This document shows positions 52,770-61,903 of a DNA stretch of 64,000 nucleotides, in pieces; positions within the stretch are counted from its first letter, which is position 1, and each line of letters opens with the position of its first letter. This DNA is from Natronorubrum sediminis (GTDB lineage Archaea; Halobacteriota; Halobacteria; Halobacteriales; Natrialbaceae): the NCBI RefSeq assembly GCF_900108095.1, contig NZ_FNWL01000002.1, positions 104,608-168,607 of the forward strand. The letters run 5' to 3'. Position numbers and translations under genes: made by a program. Under the pieces are notes generated by a model that did not search any database, had not been told where the DNA came from, and saw only the letters and a program-made list of their open reading frames with translations.

Positions 52770-53891
52770 ATGACCGAGTTCGCACGACGAGTCGAGCAGG
52801 TGTCGATCAGCGGTATTCGAGAAGTCTTCGATGCTGCGGGTGAGGACGCGATCAACCTCGGTATCGGCCAACCGGACTTTCCGACGCCGGCACACGCCCG
52901 TCGCGGGGCGATCGAGGCGATCGAATCCGGCCAGAGCGACGCTTACACCTCGAACAAGGGGACGCGTTCGCTCCGAGAAGCCATCGCCGCGAAGTACGAC
53001 CGAACCTACGGCCTCGAGGTCGACCCGGAGGACATCATCGCGACCTCGGGCGGCAGCGAAGCGCTCCATCTCGTCTTACAGGCCCACGTCGATCCGGGTG
53101 AGGAAGTTATCTTCCCGGATCCGGGATTCGTCTCCTACGACGCGCTGACGACAATCGCGAACGGGACGCCGAAGCCAGTCGGCCTCCGCGAGGATCTCAC
53201 GCTCGATCCCGCAGCGGTCGAAGACGCGATCACCGACGACACCGCGGTGTTCGTCGTCAACAGCCCGGCCAACCCGACGGGTGCCGTCCAGAGCGAGGAA
53301 GACATGCGCGAGTTCGCACGCATCGCGGACGAACACGACGTGCTTTGTGTCTCCGACGAGGTGTACGAACACATCGTCTTCGACGGCGAGCACCACCCGC
53401 CACTCGAGTTCGCCGAGTCGGACAACGTGGTCACCGTCAGCGCCTGCTCGAAGACGTACTCGATGACGGGCTGGCGACTCGGCTGGGTCGTCGGCGCAAA
53501 CCCGCGTATCGAACGCATGCTTCGCGTCCACCAGTACGGCCAGGCGTGTGCCTCCGCGCCCGCACAGTACGCCGCCGAAGCCGCACTGACCGGCCCACAG
53601 GATCCGGTCGACGAAATGGTCGCGGCCTTCGAAGACCGCCGGGACGTCGTCCTCGACGGCCTCGAAGACGCCGGTCTCGAGGTTCCGAAACCCGAGGGAG
53701 CGTTCTACGTGATGCCGAAAGTCCCCGAGGGGTGGTGTGAGGAAGTGCTCGAGCGCGACGTCGTCGTCGTCCCCGGCGACGCCTTCGGCGCGAACGGCGA
53801 GGGCTACGCCCGCCTCTCGTACGCGACGGGGATGGAGGAGTTGAAAGACGCCCTCGAAATTATCGACGCGGCGACGCAGGCGGTTCGATAG
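52770..53891 (+). CDS. PLP-dependent aminotransferase (aspartate-type, class I)
   Basis: A 373-residue fold-type I aminotransferase. The N-terminal arm has INLGIGQPDFPTPAHAR, then ATSGGSEALHLV, VVNSPANPTGAV (Asn/Pro cofactor environment), SDEVYEHIVFDG and the PLP-Lys motif SACSKTYSMTGWRLGW. The C-terminal Arg region is RLSYATGMEEL. It moves amino groups between an amino acid (often aspartate) and 2-oxoglutarate. The ATG at 52770 is chosen because a longer frame upstream lacks family features. It is convergent with the PfpI-like gene. Exact substrate is unknown. Confidence 0.92.
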   Translation: MTEFARRVEQVSISGIREVFDAAGEDAINLGIGQPDFPTPAHARRGAIEAIESGQSDAYTSNKGTRSLREAIAAKYDRTYGLEVDPEDIIATSGGSEALHLVLQAHVDPGEEVIFPDPGFVSYDALTTIANGTPKPVGLREDLTLDPAAVEDAITDDTAVFVVNSPANPTGAVQSEEDMREFARIADEHDVLCVSDEVYEHIVFDGEHHPPLEFAESDNVVTVSACSKTYSMTGWRLGWVVGANPRIERMLRVHQYGQACASAPAQYAAEAALTGPQDPVDEMVAAFEDRRDVVLDGLEDAGLEVPKPEGAFYVMPKVPEGWCEEVLERDVVVVPGDAFGANGEGYARLSYATGMEELKDALEIIDAATQAVR

Positions 53892-53897
53892 CGCCGA

Positions 53898-54455
53898 TCA
53901 GCGACTGAACTCCTCGAGAATCGTCTCACAGAAGGCGTTCAGATCGTCCGGGTTTCGACTGGTGATCAGTCCGTCGTCCGTGACGACCTCCTCGTCGACC
54001 CACTCGCCGCCGGCGTTGCGAACGTCGGTCTGAAGGCTGTGGTAGGAGGTCAGCGTCCGACCGTCGACGACGCCCGCTTCGATCAGTGTCCAGGGGCCGT
54101 GGCAGATCACGGCGGTGGGCTTTCCGTCCTCGATGTGCGCCCGAAGGAGGTCGACGCCGGCCTCGCGCGTCCGAAGGGTGTCGGCGCCGACGGTACCGCC
54201 GGGAACGATTATCCCGTCGTAGTCCTCGGCCGAGACCTCCCCGAACGTCGTCTTGATTTCGTACGCGTCGCTCTCCTCGAGGTCGTTGGTGACCGTCTGG
54301 CCGCCGCCGGTTTCGTGGCCGACGACGTCGACCGATGCGCCGGCGTCTTCGACGGCTTGCTTCGGTTCGGTGAACTCGACTTCTTCCGCCCCTTCCTGTG
54401 CGAGGAAGATCGCGACGTCGACACCTTCGAGATCGTGATCGTCTGAATTGCTCAT
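53898..54455 (-). CDS. DJ-1/PfpI family protein (type 1 glutamine amidotransferase-like)
   Basis: A 185-residue protein. The nucleophile-elbow motif is AVICHGPWTL with Cys118 next to His119, and an acidic residue near residue 23-27 (EGAEEVE) completes the family site. GIIVPGGTVGADTLR is the second conserved strand. Archaeal PfpI-like members are described as proteases, deglycases or chaperones. The start at 54455 removes a short basic extension. The stop lies 6 bp from the aminotransferase stop, so the genes converge. Activity is not proven. Confidence 0.87.
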   Translation of the reverse strand: MSNSDDHDLEGVDVAIFLAQEGAEEVEFTEPKQAVEDAGASVDVVGHETGGGQTVTNDLEESDAYEIKTTFGEVSAEDYDGIIVPGGTVGADTLRTREAGVDLLRAHIEDGKPTAVICHGPWTLIEAGVVDGRTLTSYHSLQTDVRNAGGEWVDEEVVTDDGLITSRNPDDLNAFCETILEEFSR

Positions 54456-54560
54456 CACCCGTCCCTGCACCCAGCGGACGGACAAGCGTTGGACTTGCTG
54501 GTGCAGTCAGCGAACACGGCGATCTACGCGCGCGTCGACGACTGACCGGGGAGAGTGCAC

Positions 54561-54568
54561 GTTTATAC
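54561..54568 (+). promoter_or_regulatory. TATA-like box for the quinone-oxidoreductase-like gene
   Basis: GTTTATAC at 54561-54568 lies about 30 nt before the ATG at 54595, consistent with a leaderless transcript. It supports that start over an upstream in-frame ATG that overlaps the PfpI-like gene. Confidence 0.55.
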
Positions 54569-54594
54569 TGCCCTGGCGGATTGTTTTACACGAT

Positions 54595-55560
54595 ATGCGC
54601 GCTGTCCGTCTTCACGAACACGGCGACGCCGACGTACTGCAGGTCGAAGACATCGAGCGACCGACGCCCGACGAGGACGAACTCCTCCTCGAGGTCGCCG
54701 CGGCCGGGGTCAACCCCGTCGATACCTACTTCCGAGACGGGTCGTACGAGCCAGTCGCAGTTCCGTTCACGCCCGGCGTCGACGTTTCGGGCGTCGTGGC
54801 CGAGGTCGGCGAGAACGTCGAGGGGTTCGAGGAGGGCGACCGCGTCTTCGGCACCGGAATCGGAAACGGGGGCTCACAGGGAGCGTACGCCGAGTACGCG
54901 ACGATTCCGACCGACCGTGTCGTCCACCTTCCCGACGACGCCGATCTGACCGAAGCGGGTGCCGCCGGCGTCGTCGCCGTCACCGCCTGGCGGGCGCTCA
55001 TCGACCACGCGGACCTCGACCCGGCCGAGTACTGTCTCGTCCACGGGGGCTCCGGCGGCGTCGGACACACCGCCGTCCAGATCGCCGACGCGGTCAGCGC
55101 TCGAGTGATTACGACCGCTTCCGAGGCATACCACGACGACCTCGCCTCCCTCGGCGCGGAGACCGTCCTCGACTACGGCCGAGACGATTTAGCTGAGGCC
55201 GTTCTCGAGGAAAGCGACGGCGGCGTCGACGCGATTCTCGACCACCGACTGGACGACTATCTCCAGTTCGACGCGGACGTCGCTGCGACCGGCTGTCGCG
55301 TCGTCGGGATCGGTGAGAACAGCCCCGACCCCGGCTTCACGAACGACGGTGCGGCCCGTTCGAAGGACGTCAGCTACCAGTTCATGAGCATGTTCAACAC
55401 CCCCGACTTGCGCGTCCCGCTGGGCGGCGTCGCCCACCTCATGGCGAGCGACGCGCTCTCGATCGAACTCGCGCGGACGTACGACCTCGAGGACGCCGGG
55501 CAGGCACAGGTGGACGTGATGAACGACAGCTACCTTGGGAAATTGGTCATCGAACCCTGA
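54595..55560 (+). CDS. NADPH:quinone oxidoreductase-like zinc-free MDR protein
   Basis: A 321-residue medium-chain dehydrogenase/reductase. The GroES-like N-domain has VNPVDTYFRDGSY and VPFTPGVDVSGVVAEVG, and the Rossmann domain has VHGGSGGVGHTAVQIA (the AXXGXXG-type quinone oxidoreductase motif) and VITTASEAYHDDLASLG. The Zn ligands of alcohol dehydrogenases are absent, so it belongs to the quinone oxidoreductase subgroup. It would use NADPH to reduce quinones or enones in the cytoplasm. It has its own promoter. Substrate is unknown. Confidence 0.9.
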   Translation: MRAVRLHEHGDADVLQVEDIERPTPDEDELLLEVAAAGVNPVDTYFRDGSYEPVAVPFTPGVDVSGVVAEVGENVEGFEEGDRVFGTGIGNGGSQGAYAEYATIPTDRVVHLPDDADLTEAGAAGVVAVTAWRALIDHADLDPAEYCLVHGGSGGVGHTAVQIADAVSARVITTASEAYHDDLASLGAETVLDYGRDDLAEAVLEESDGGVDAILDHRLDDYLQFDADVAATGCRVVGIGENSPDPGFTNDGAARSKDVSYQFMSMFNTPDLRVPLGGVAHLMASDALSIELARTYDLEDAGQAQVDVMNDSYLGKLVIEP

Positions 55561-55973
55561 TGTAAGCCAGCTATCAGGCCATCATAGAACAGTTTGCATA
55601 CCGTCTTTGCTACACTCTGACGAGTAATCAGTACAGAGAACGAGTTCAGCACAGCACCTTCGGTTGTTTCACATCGAAACCCCTGCATCAACTGTTTAGT
55701 TGACCTTCGGAGTGAGCAAGAGGCATTCTTAACTCTATGAAAACCACTTTTATCTGACATAGATATGCACGATTGATCGTGATACACCGATTTATGGAAC
55801 CCAAAGTCGCACAACGAACGGAACACGTGAATCGACGACGAACGGGGAGATTTGGTGACGGTCGGCGGGAATCAGCGATGAACGGAGAACTTCACAGTGG
55901 CGACCAGACGACCGCAGTGTAGGAATCGAATCAGTTGGAAAACGCGACCGATTTCGAAACCGACCGAAGCCGG
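55561..55973. other. Lower-GC gene-free stretch, no intact feature
   Basis: About 410 bp between the oxidoreductase and CDC48 genes. Bases 55561-55800 are noticeably lower in GC than the flanks, and the short frames there are basic and Cys-rich. It may be a mobile-element remnant, but I find no inverted repeats or transposase motif. Confidence 0.4.
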
Positions 55974-58205
55974 TTACTGGAAGCCGATTCGGCTGCCGCG
56001 TCGGCCCGTCGGCCCGGGACCGCCCGAACCGCCGCCCTGGAACTCCTCTTCGATCTGCTCGTAGTACTCGAGGATGTCGTCGGTGATCGTCGGCCGAACG
56101 TTCTCCATCGCCTGTCGGAAGTGGCGCATCTCGACGATGTCGGCCTCGTGGTCCTCTCGGAGGGCTTCGATCGCCGACTCGCGAGCGATCGACTCGAGGT
56201 CGCTGCCGACGTAGCCGTCAGTGATCTCTGCGATTTCACGCAGCGTCACGTCCGCCGCGAGGGGCGTGTCCTCGGTGTGGATCTCGAGGATTCGCTCGCG
56301 CCCGTCGATGTCGGGTTCGCCGATCATGACGAGGCGATCGAACCGGCCCGAGCGCAGGAGTGCGGGATCGATCATGTCGGGTCGGTTGGTCGCGCCGATG
56401 ACCATCACGTTCTCCATTTCCTCGAGGCCGTCGAGTTCGGTGAGGAGTTGGTTGACGACGCGCTCGGAGACGTTCGAGCCGACTTCGCCGCCCCGCCCGG
56501 GTGCGAGGGCGTCGAGTTCGTCGAAGAAGATCACCGTCGGGGAGACCTGGCGCGCCTTGCGGAAGGTCTGCCGGATGGCCTTCTCCGATTCGCCGACCCA
56601 CTTCGAGAGCAACTGTGGTCCACGGACCGAGATGAAGTTCGCGTTCGTCTCGTTGGCCACGGCTTTTGCCATGAGCGTCTTCCCGGTTCCGGGTGGCCCA
56701 TAGAGCAAGACGCCAGCCGGCGGATCGATTCCGAGCCGATCGAATCGATCGGGGTTGTTCAGTGGCCACTCGACGGACTCCTGAACTTGCTCTTTCGCGG
56801 AGTGGAGACCGCCGACGTCGTCCCAGGAGATTTTCGGTAGTTCGACGAGCACCTCCCGCATCGCCGAGGGTTCGACCTCGTTGAGTGCGCCTCGGAAGTC
56901 CTCGCGCTTGACGATCATCCGGTCGATCAGGCTCGGCGGGATGTCCTCCTCGTCCAAATCGATCTCCGGCAAGTATCGGCGCAAGGCTTTCATCGCGGCC
57001 TCTTTCGTCAGGCTCTCGATGTCCGCGCCGACGAAGCCGTGGGTCTCGTCGGCCAGATGACCGAGGCTGACGTCGTCCGAAAGGGGCATGCCGCGGGTGT
57101 GGATCTGCAGGATCTCCTCGCGGCCGACCTCGTCAGGCACGCCGATTTCGATCTCGCGGTCGAATCGGCCGGGCCGTCTAAGGGCGGGATCGACCGAATC
57201 GACGCGGTTCGTGGCCGCGATGACGATGACCTGACCTCGAGCCTCGAGGCCGTCCATCATCGTCAACAACTGGGCGACGACACGGCGTTCGACCTCGCCG
57301 GTGACGTCCTCGCGTTTCGGTGCGATCGAGTCCAGTTCGTCGATGAAGATGATCGCGGGCGACTCCTCGCTTGCATCTTCGAAGATTTCCCTGAGTTGTT
57401 GTTCGGACTCGCCGTAGTACTTGGAGATGATCTCCGGCCCGGCGATGGAGAAGAAACTCGCGGAGGTCTCGTTGGCGACGGCCTTCGCGAGCAGAGTCTT
57501 CCCGGTGCCGGGTGGGCCGTGAAGCAAGACGCCCTGTGGGGGCTCGATCCCCAGTTTCTTGAAGATCTGGGGGTGTTTCATCGGCAGTTCGACCATCTCG
57601 CGGACCCGTTGAATCTCGTTTTGGAGCCCGCCGATGTCTTCGTAGGTGATCCCGCCTCCGGTCTTCTCGAAGCCGCTGATCGGCTCTTCCCGGAGTTCCA
57701 CGTCGGTGTCTTCGGTGATCAAGACGACACCCTCCGGCTCCGTCTCGACGGCGATGAGCGGAATCGCCTGTCCGGGCGACCGCATGAATGGATGGTTCGT
57801 CGAGGACATAACCGGGACGATGTCGCGGCCGACGACCGGCCGCTTGAGGATCTGTCGTTTGACCATGCCGGCTGCGTCGGAGCCAAACTGCACCGACGCC
57901 TCCTCGGGTGGGGCGAGAGTGAGCTTGTCAGCCTTCGTCGCCTCGGCTTTTCGGATCGTCACACGCTCGCCGATCCCTACGTCGGCGTTCTGGCGGGTGA
58001 ACCCGTCGATACGGACGGTGTCCGTATTCCAGTCCTGCCGGTCTGCCCGCCACACCTTCGCGGCGGTCGTATCTGCACCTTCAATTTCGATGATGTCGCC
58101 CGGACTGAGCTTCAGATGTAACAGCGTGTCCGGGTCGAGTCGGGCGATACCACGACCCGAGTCGTTCGGGTATGCCTTCGCAACCTCCAGTTGAACTTCG
58201 TTCAT
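55974..58205 (-). CDS. cdc48: CDC48-type AAA ATPase (VCP/p97-like)
   Basis: A 743-residue protein. A double-psi-barrel N-domain (residues 1-90, [20 protein letters not shown]) is followed by two AAA modules. D1 Walker A is [17 protein letters not shown] and Walker [14 protein letters not shown]2 Walker A is [17 protein letters not shown] and Walker [13 protein letters not shown], with sensor/second region [17 protein letters not shown]. It extracts and unfolds proteins, feeding the proteasome. The C-terminus is Gly/Arg-rich ([15 protein letters not shown]) and may bind adaptors. Its promoter lies in the 236-bp gap before larC, in divergent orientation. Confidence 0.97.
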   Translation of the reverse strand: MNEVQLEVAKAYPNDSGRGIARLDPDTLLHLKLSPGDIIEIEGADTTAAKVWRADRQDWNTDTVRIDGFTRQNADVGIGERVTIRKAEATKADKLTLAPPEEASVQFGSDAAGMVKRQILKRPVVGRDIVPVMSSTNHPFMRSPGQAIPLIAVETEPEGVVLITEDTDVELREEPISGFEKTGGGITYEDIGGLQNEIQRVREMVELPMKHPQIFKKLGIEPPQGVLLHGPPGTGKTLLAKAVANETSASFFSIAGPEIISKYYGESEQQLREIFEDASEESPAIIFIDELDSIAPKREDVTGEVERRVVAQLLTMMDGLEARGQVIVIAATNRVDSVDPALRRPGRFDREIEIGVPDEVGREEILQIHTRGMPLSDDVSLGHLADETHGFVGADIESLTKEAAMKALRRYLPEIDLDEEDIPPSLIDRMIVKREDFRGALNEVEPSAMREVLVELPKISWDDVGGLHSAKEQVQESVEWPLNNPDRFDRLGIDPPAGVLLYGPPGTGKTLMAKAVANETNANFISVRGPQLLSKWVGESEKAIRQTFRKARQVSPTVIFFDELDALAPGRGGEVGSNVSERVVNQLLTELDGLEEMENVMVIGATNRPDMIDPALLRSGRFDRLVMIGEPDIDGRERILEIHTEDTPLAADVTLREIAEITDGYVGSDLESIARESAIEALREDHEADIVEMRHFRQAMENVRPTITDDILEYYEQIEEEFQGGGSGGPGPTGRRGSRIGFQ

Positions 58206-58410
58206 GATTCGGGATGGACGGCCTTGTCTGTGTCTCCGCCTCGTGCGCGGATAGTTTTTTTGCTAGCCCAAGTCATTTCCTGTGCTAAATGCTACCATGG
58301 ATAACTCCCACAGGTACATACATAGCTGTACCGGCATCGGTCGGTTTTGGGGGTACCGACACATCTCCAACCCCTCGATCTCGAGCGAGACGGTGGCGCT
58401 GAGAAGATGG

Positions 58411-58418
58411 CTTTTTAG
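58411..58418 (+). promoter_or_regulatory. TATA-like box for larC
   Basis: CTTTTTAG at 58411-58418 is about 27 nt before the ATG at 58442, indicating a leaderless or nearly leaderless mRNA. Confidence 0.5.
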
Positions 58419-58441
58419 CCGTGCCTCACAGCCGTTTATCT

Positions 58442-59818
58442 ATGAAAACGCTCGCGTTCAATGGGCGCATGGGCGCAAGCGGTGACATGATCCTCGCCGC
58501 CTTGCTCGATGCCGGCGCGGACCCCGACGCCTTAGAACCCGTCACCGACGCACTCGAGGTCGAATACCGAATCGGCGAGACCGTCAAATCCGGGATTTCC
58601 TCGACGACGGTCGGTGTCTACCTGACAGATCGAGACGAAACGGCCGACGACGGGAGTGAAGACGACCACTCCCACGAACACGGTGACGGGGATAGTCACG
58701 ATCACTCTCACGAGCACGACAACGGTCACGATCACGAACACGGTGACGCTGACGATCACGACCATTCCCACGAACACAGCCATTCCGACGACCACAGCCA
58801 CACGCACGCCGAGGGACACGGTCCCCACCGAAGCTATCTCGAGGTCCGCGAAATCGTCGAAGCGATGGACCTCGAGCCGGCAGTCGAGGCCGACGCGCTC
58901 GCGATTTTCGAACTTCTCGGCGAAGCCGAGGCCAGTGTCCACGGGGAGTCACTCGAAGAGATTCACTTCCACGAGGTCGGGGCCGACGACGCCATCGCGG
59001 ACATCGTCGGTGCGGCCCTGTTGGTACACGACCTCGAGATCGAACGAATCGTGACCACGCCGCTCGCGACGGGCGGTGGCTCCGTGTCGATGAGCCACGG
59101 CGAGTACCCCGTCCCCACCCCCGCGGTCGTCGAACTCGCCCAACGGGCTGAGTGGTCGCTTCGGGGTGGCCCCGTCGATACCGAACTCCTGACGCCCACC
59201 GGTGCGGCGATTCTGGCTCACCTTGCAGACGGCATCGAGTCGCTGCCGACGCTCGACCTCGAGGGTACCGGTTACGGCGCGGGTGGCTACGACCTCGACC
59301 CGCACCCGAACGTCCTTCGCGTGCTCGTCGGCGACGACGGAGCACGTGGCGGCCTCGAGAAGGACGATATCGCCGTCCTCGAGACGAACCTCGACGACGC
59401 GACACCGGAGGTCCTCGGCGGGTTACAGGAAACGCTCGCGGACGCGGGCGCGCGAGACGTTTCGATCCTCCCCGCGACGATGAAGAAGTCCCGTCCCGGC
59501 CACCTCGTGAAGGTCATCTGCAAGCCTGCGGACCGACAGCGGGTGGCTCGAGCGCTGGCCGAAGAGACGGGCACACTCGGCGTTCGGGATGCCGGGGCGA
59601 CACATCGATGGATCGCGAATCGGGAGTTCGAAACGGTGGAGGTAGACCTCGAGGGCGAGGCGTACGAGGTTGCGGTAAAGATCGCCAGCGATGAGGATGG
59701 GGAGGTTTACGACGTCAGTGCTGAGTACGACGACGCGGCGGCTGTCGCAGCAAAAACAAACTGTCCGATACGAGAGGTGCTACGGCGTGCTGAACGGGCG
59801 TACTCAACAGAATACTGA
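58442..59818 (+). CDS. larC: LarC nickel-insertion enzyme with His-rich insert
   Basis: A 458-residue LarC (DUF111) protein. The N-terminus is FNGRMGASGDMILAALLDAG, matching the SGDM motif, and HFHEVGADDAIADIVGAA and YPVPTPAVVELA follow. Near residues 70-122 there is a very His/Asp-rich insert (HDHSHEHDNGHDHEH and more), a likely nickel store. The C-terminal domain ends VRDAGATHRWIANREFETVE and then DEDGEVYDVSAEYDDA. In bacteria LarC inserts nickel into the pincer cofactor of lactate racemase using CTP. LarA, LarB and LarE are not in this window. A partial duplicate of the 3' end lies at 61607-61803. Confidence 0.9.
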   Translation: MKTLAFNGRMGASGDMILAALLDAGADPDALEPVTDALEVEYRIGETVKSGISSTTVGVYLTDRDETADDGSEDDHSHEHGDGDSHDHSHEHDNGHDHEHGDADDHDHSHEHSHSDDHSHTHAEGHGPHRSYLEVREIVEAMDLEPAVEADALAIFELLGEAEASVHGESLEEIHFHEVGADDAIADIVGAALLVHDLEIERIVTTPLATGGGSVSMSHGEYPVPTPAVVELAQRAEWSLRGGPVDTELLTPTGAAILAHLADGIESLPTLDLEGTGYGAGGYDLDPHPNVLRVLVGDDGARGGLEKDDIAVLETNLDDATPEVLGGLQETLADAGARDVSILPATMKKSRPGHLVKVICKPADRQRVARALAEETGTLGVRDAGATHRWIANREFETVEVDLEGEAYEVAVKIASDEDGEVYDVSAEYDDAAAVAAKTNCPIREVLRRAERAYSTEY

Positions 59819-59945
59819 GTCGTCGTGAGCCAATCTGGGCCGTGAGTGAGTACTCACGTCCCGAGTGTTTTCAGGCGTTCAAAGGCTACTATTCGTCGGT
59901 AAAGAGTGTCGAAACTTCCAGAAGGGGGATTAGGAAATTAGTCGT

Positions 59946-61208
59946 TCACTCACACTTCAATTTCTCGTACTCACGCTTTTTCTTCTCGTAGGCGTCTCTT
60001 TTCTGCTCGAGTTTCTTCTCGTCTACCCGCCCTTTCTCGTGTTTCTTTTTGGTTTTCTCGCACTCGCGTTTTTTCTTCTCGTAAGCGCGCTTTTTCCGCT
60101 CGAGTTTCTCTTTGTCCTTCTTCTTGTCTTTCTTCTTACCCTTCTTCTTTTTCTTCGGTGGCTTCGGTGGCTTCGGTGGTTCCGGTGGCACCTCCGCACA
60201 CGGCGCGTCGATCGCCTGCACGTTCGCGTTGAACAGAATGTCGCCGTCGTAGACGATCTGGAGGAACGAAGGATCGAGGTCGCCGGGCAACGGAACTACT
60301 GCGACGCCGTCCGCGCCGACGGGTACGTTGTACGTCTCGACGATGTCTCCGACGAAAGTCACCTGCGCAAAGATGGTCTCTCCCACGGGGATGTCCGTCG
60401 TCGTGATCGTGATCGCGTCGCAGGTAACCTCGAGGGCCTCGATCCGTGGATCCTCCGGCTCCGGTGGGTCCGGCGGTTCGGGGGTACACGGCGCGTCTTG
60501 GGCGACGACATGCTGATCGTCGAGCACGAGGTCGTTCAGCGTGAGGATGAAGCGAGTCGGGTTGAGATCTCCGGGCAGCGTGAACGTCGCGGTGTTGTTC
60601 TGAACGGTTGCCGTGAACGTCTGTGTCGACTCCTCGCCATCGGCGTCCAGGAACGTCACCTCCGCGGTCAGCTCAGTCCCGTCGTCGATGTTCATCGTGG
60701 TGACGGTGATCTCATCGCAGGTCACCTTAAAGTCCATCAGCGCGGGTTGTGGGTCGTCGGAATCGCACTCGTAGAACGTCGCGTTGCTGATGTCGGGCGA
60801 ACCCGGCGGCAGACAGAACGTAGTCACGCCCTCCTCGACGGGTGCGACGTAACAGAACTGTCCTGCCTTGAGCGTGACGTAGTCAGCACCCTCGGGGATC
60901 TCGTCGGGCGTGAAACACTGTCCGGTGAGGTCCGTGAACAGCGGGAACAGCGGGCTGACCTCGTCGCAGTCCTCTTGCGCTTCGACGCACGCGATACACT
61001 GTCGGACCTGCGGACCGGGGACGAACGTCCCACAGAATTCGGCGGTGATGGGCGGCTGATTCTGTTGGGGAGCTTCTTGTTGCGTAGATCCAGACACTGC
61101 TGAGAGCCCACCCAACCCGACTGCACTGGCCGCGCCAGCCGCGGTGATTCCTCGTAGATACGTTCTTCGTTCGACACCACTAGGGTCGTGATCTTCGTCA
61201 CTTGCCAT
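59946..61208 (-). CDS. Tat-exported protein with tandem Ig-like repeats and lysine-rich tail
   Basis: A 420-residue protein. The N-terminus has VERRTYLRGITAAG, a twin-arginine signal, with an Ala-rich h-region and no lipobox Cys, so it is probably secreted. A Cys-rich domain (residues 58-150) follows. Then two Ig-like repeats of about 85 residues follow, each starting VTCD and ending APC (about residues 160-245 and 255-335), so each likely has a disulfide. A Pro/Lys linker (PPKPPKPPKKKKKGKKKDKK) leads to about 80 residues of almost pure Lys/Glu/Arg coiled coil. Such a basic tail is very unusual in an acidic proteome. Function is unknown; binding to an anionic surface or DNA is possible. Confidence 0.75.
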   Translation of the reverse strand: MASDEDHDPSGVERRTYLRGITAAGAASAVGLGGLSAVSGSTQQEAPQQNQPPITAEFCGTFVPGPQVRQCIACVEAQEDCDEVSPLFPLFTDLTGQCFTPDEIPEGADYVTLKAGQFCYVAPVEEGVTTFCLPPGSPDISNATFYECDSDDPQPALMDFKVTCDEITVTTMNIDDGTELTAEVTFLDADGEESTQTFTATVQNNTATFTLPGDLNPTRFILTLNDLVLDDQHVVAQDAPCTPEPPDPPEPEDPRIEALEVTCDAITITTTDIPVGETIFAQVTFVGDIVETYNVPVGADGVAVVPLPGDLDPSFLQIVYDGDILFNANVQAIDAPCAEVPPEPPKPPKPPKKKKKGKKKDKKKDKEKLERKKRAYEKKKRECEKTKKKHEKGRVDEKKLEQKRDAYEKKKREYEKLKCE

Positions 61209-61606
61209 ACAAGAACTGCGAACAGTACACCAACTCTTTGTTATCCAGAGACAGAACTCTTTTCGCCGACAGTATGTCGACCAAACAGAACGGTAACGCC
61301 AGTTGAAATCCAGTTGTGATTATGGTAGCACCTTGAAGCACACTTACGGTTCCATTTTCGGAGTATTGTGCCAAGCATCGATATAGAGGGTTAGTTTCAC
61401 GGATTTCTAACCGAACTCATACGGCGTGAAAGTATGCTGTGGCAAACCAGTCGGATTCCGGGGTCGTTCCATCTCGAACCGACGAACTCGCTCGAGAAAC
61501 GGGTGGGACGACAGTCGGAATCGCGGTATAATTGAAGTCTCGAACGATTTGGATGCTGGTGAAAATTGGGAATGAGCGTAAAGTGGAGAGTCGCCCCCTC
61601 GTTAGA
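61209..61606. other. Gene-free stretch between exported protein and larC scrap
   Basis: About 400 bp of moderate GC. The left end should hold the minus-strand promoter of the exported-protein gene. No frame with haloarchaeal composition, no RNA and no clear repeat are seen. The right end begins the larC-like sequence. Confidence 0.4.
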
Positions 61607-61803
61607 CCGTAATCGCGGTGTTCGAAACGGTCGAAATTGAACTCGAGGGCGAATCGTACGAGGTCGCCAGCGACGCGAATGGTGAGATTTACGACGTGAG
61701 TGCTGAGTACGACGACGCGCTGGCGGTGGTCCGAGAGACCACGCTCCCAATCGCGAGGTTGCCCGGTGTGCGGAACAGAAGATACTGGACGATTAGGGCC
61801 TGA
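61607..61803 (+). pseudogene. Duplicated 3' end of larC (fragment)
   Basis: A GTG-started frame at 61618 reads FETVEIELEGESYEVA then SDANGEIYDVSAEYDDALAV, nearly the same as residues in the last quarter of LarC (FETVEVDLEGEAYEVA and DVSAEYDDAAAV). Six or so residues are deleted between the two parts, and the tail is diverged after RLPGVR. DNA similarity starts about 61607 and fades near 61790. There is no upstream LarC sequence, so it is a non-functional scrap or a duplicate of the last exon-sized segment. It is 1.8 kb from larC with the exported-protein gene between. Confidence 0.75.
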
Positions 61804-61903
61804 AGGACGGAGACAACCGATAGTCGGTGACTGGGACCGAGGCTCGAGGTGGGTCGTAATCGAACCCCCCTCCGGCGGGAACCGGCCGGTTGTAACCGAT
61901 CGG

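Noticed and set aside
55530..55826. Minus-strand 98-codon frame in the lower-GC stretch
   Set aside because: Cys/basic composition, no motif, and it overlaps the end of the oxidoreductase gene.
60039..61103. 354-codon frame antisense to the lysine-tailed protein
   Set aside because: Its Leu/Phe-rich start is the antisense of the Lys tail; the minus strand has a Tat signal and repeats.
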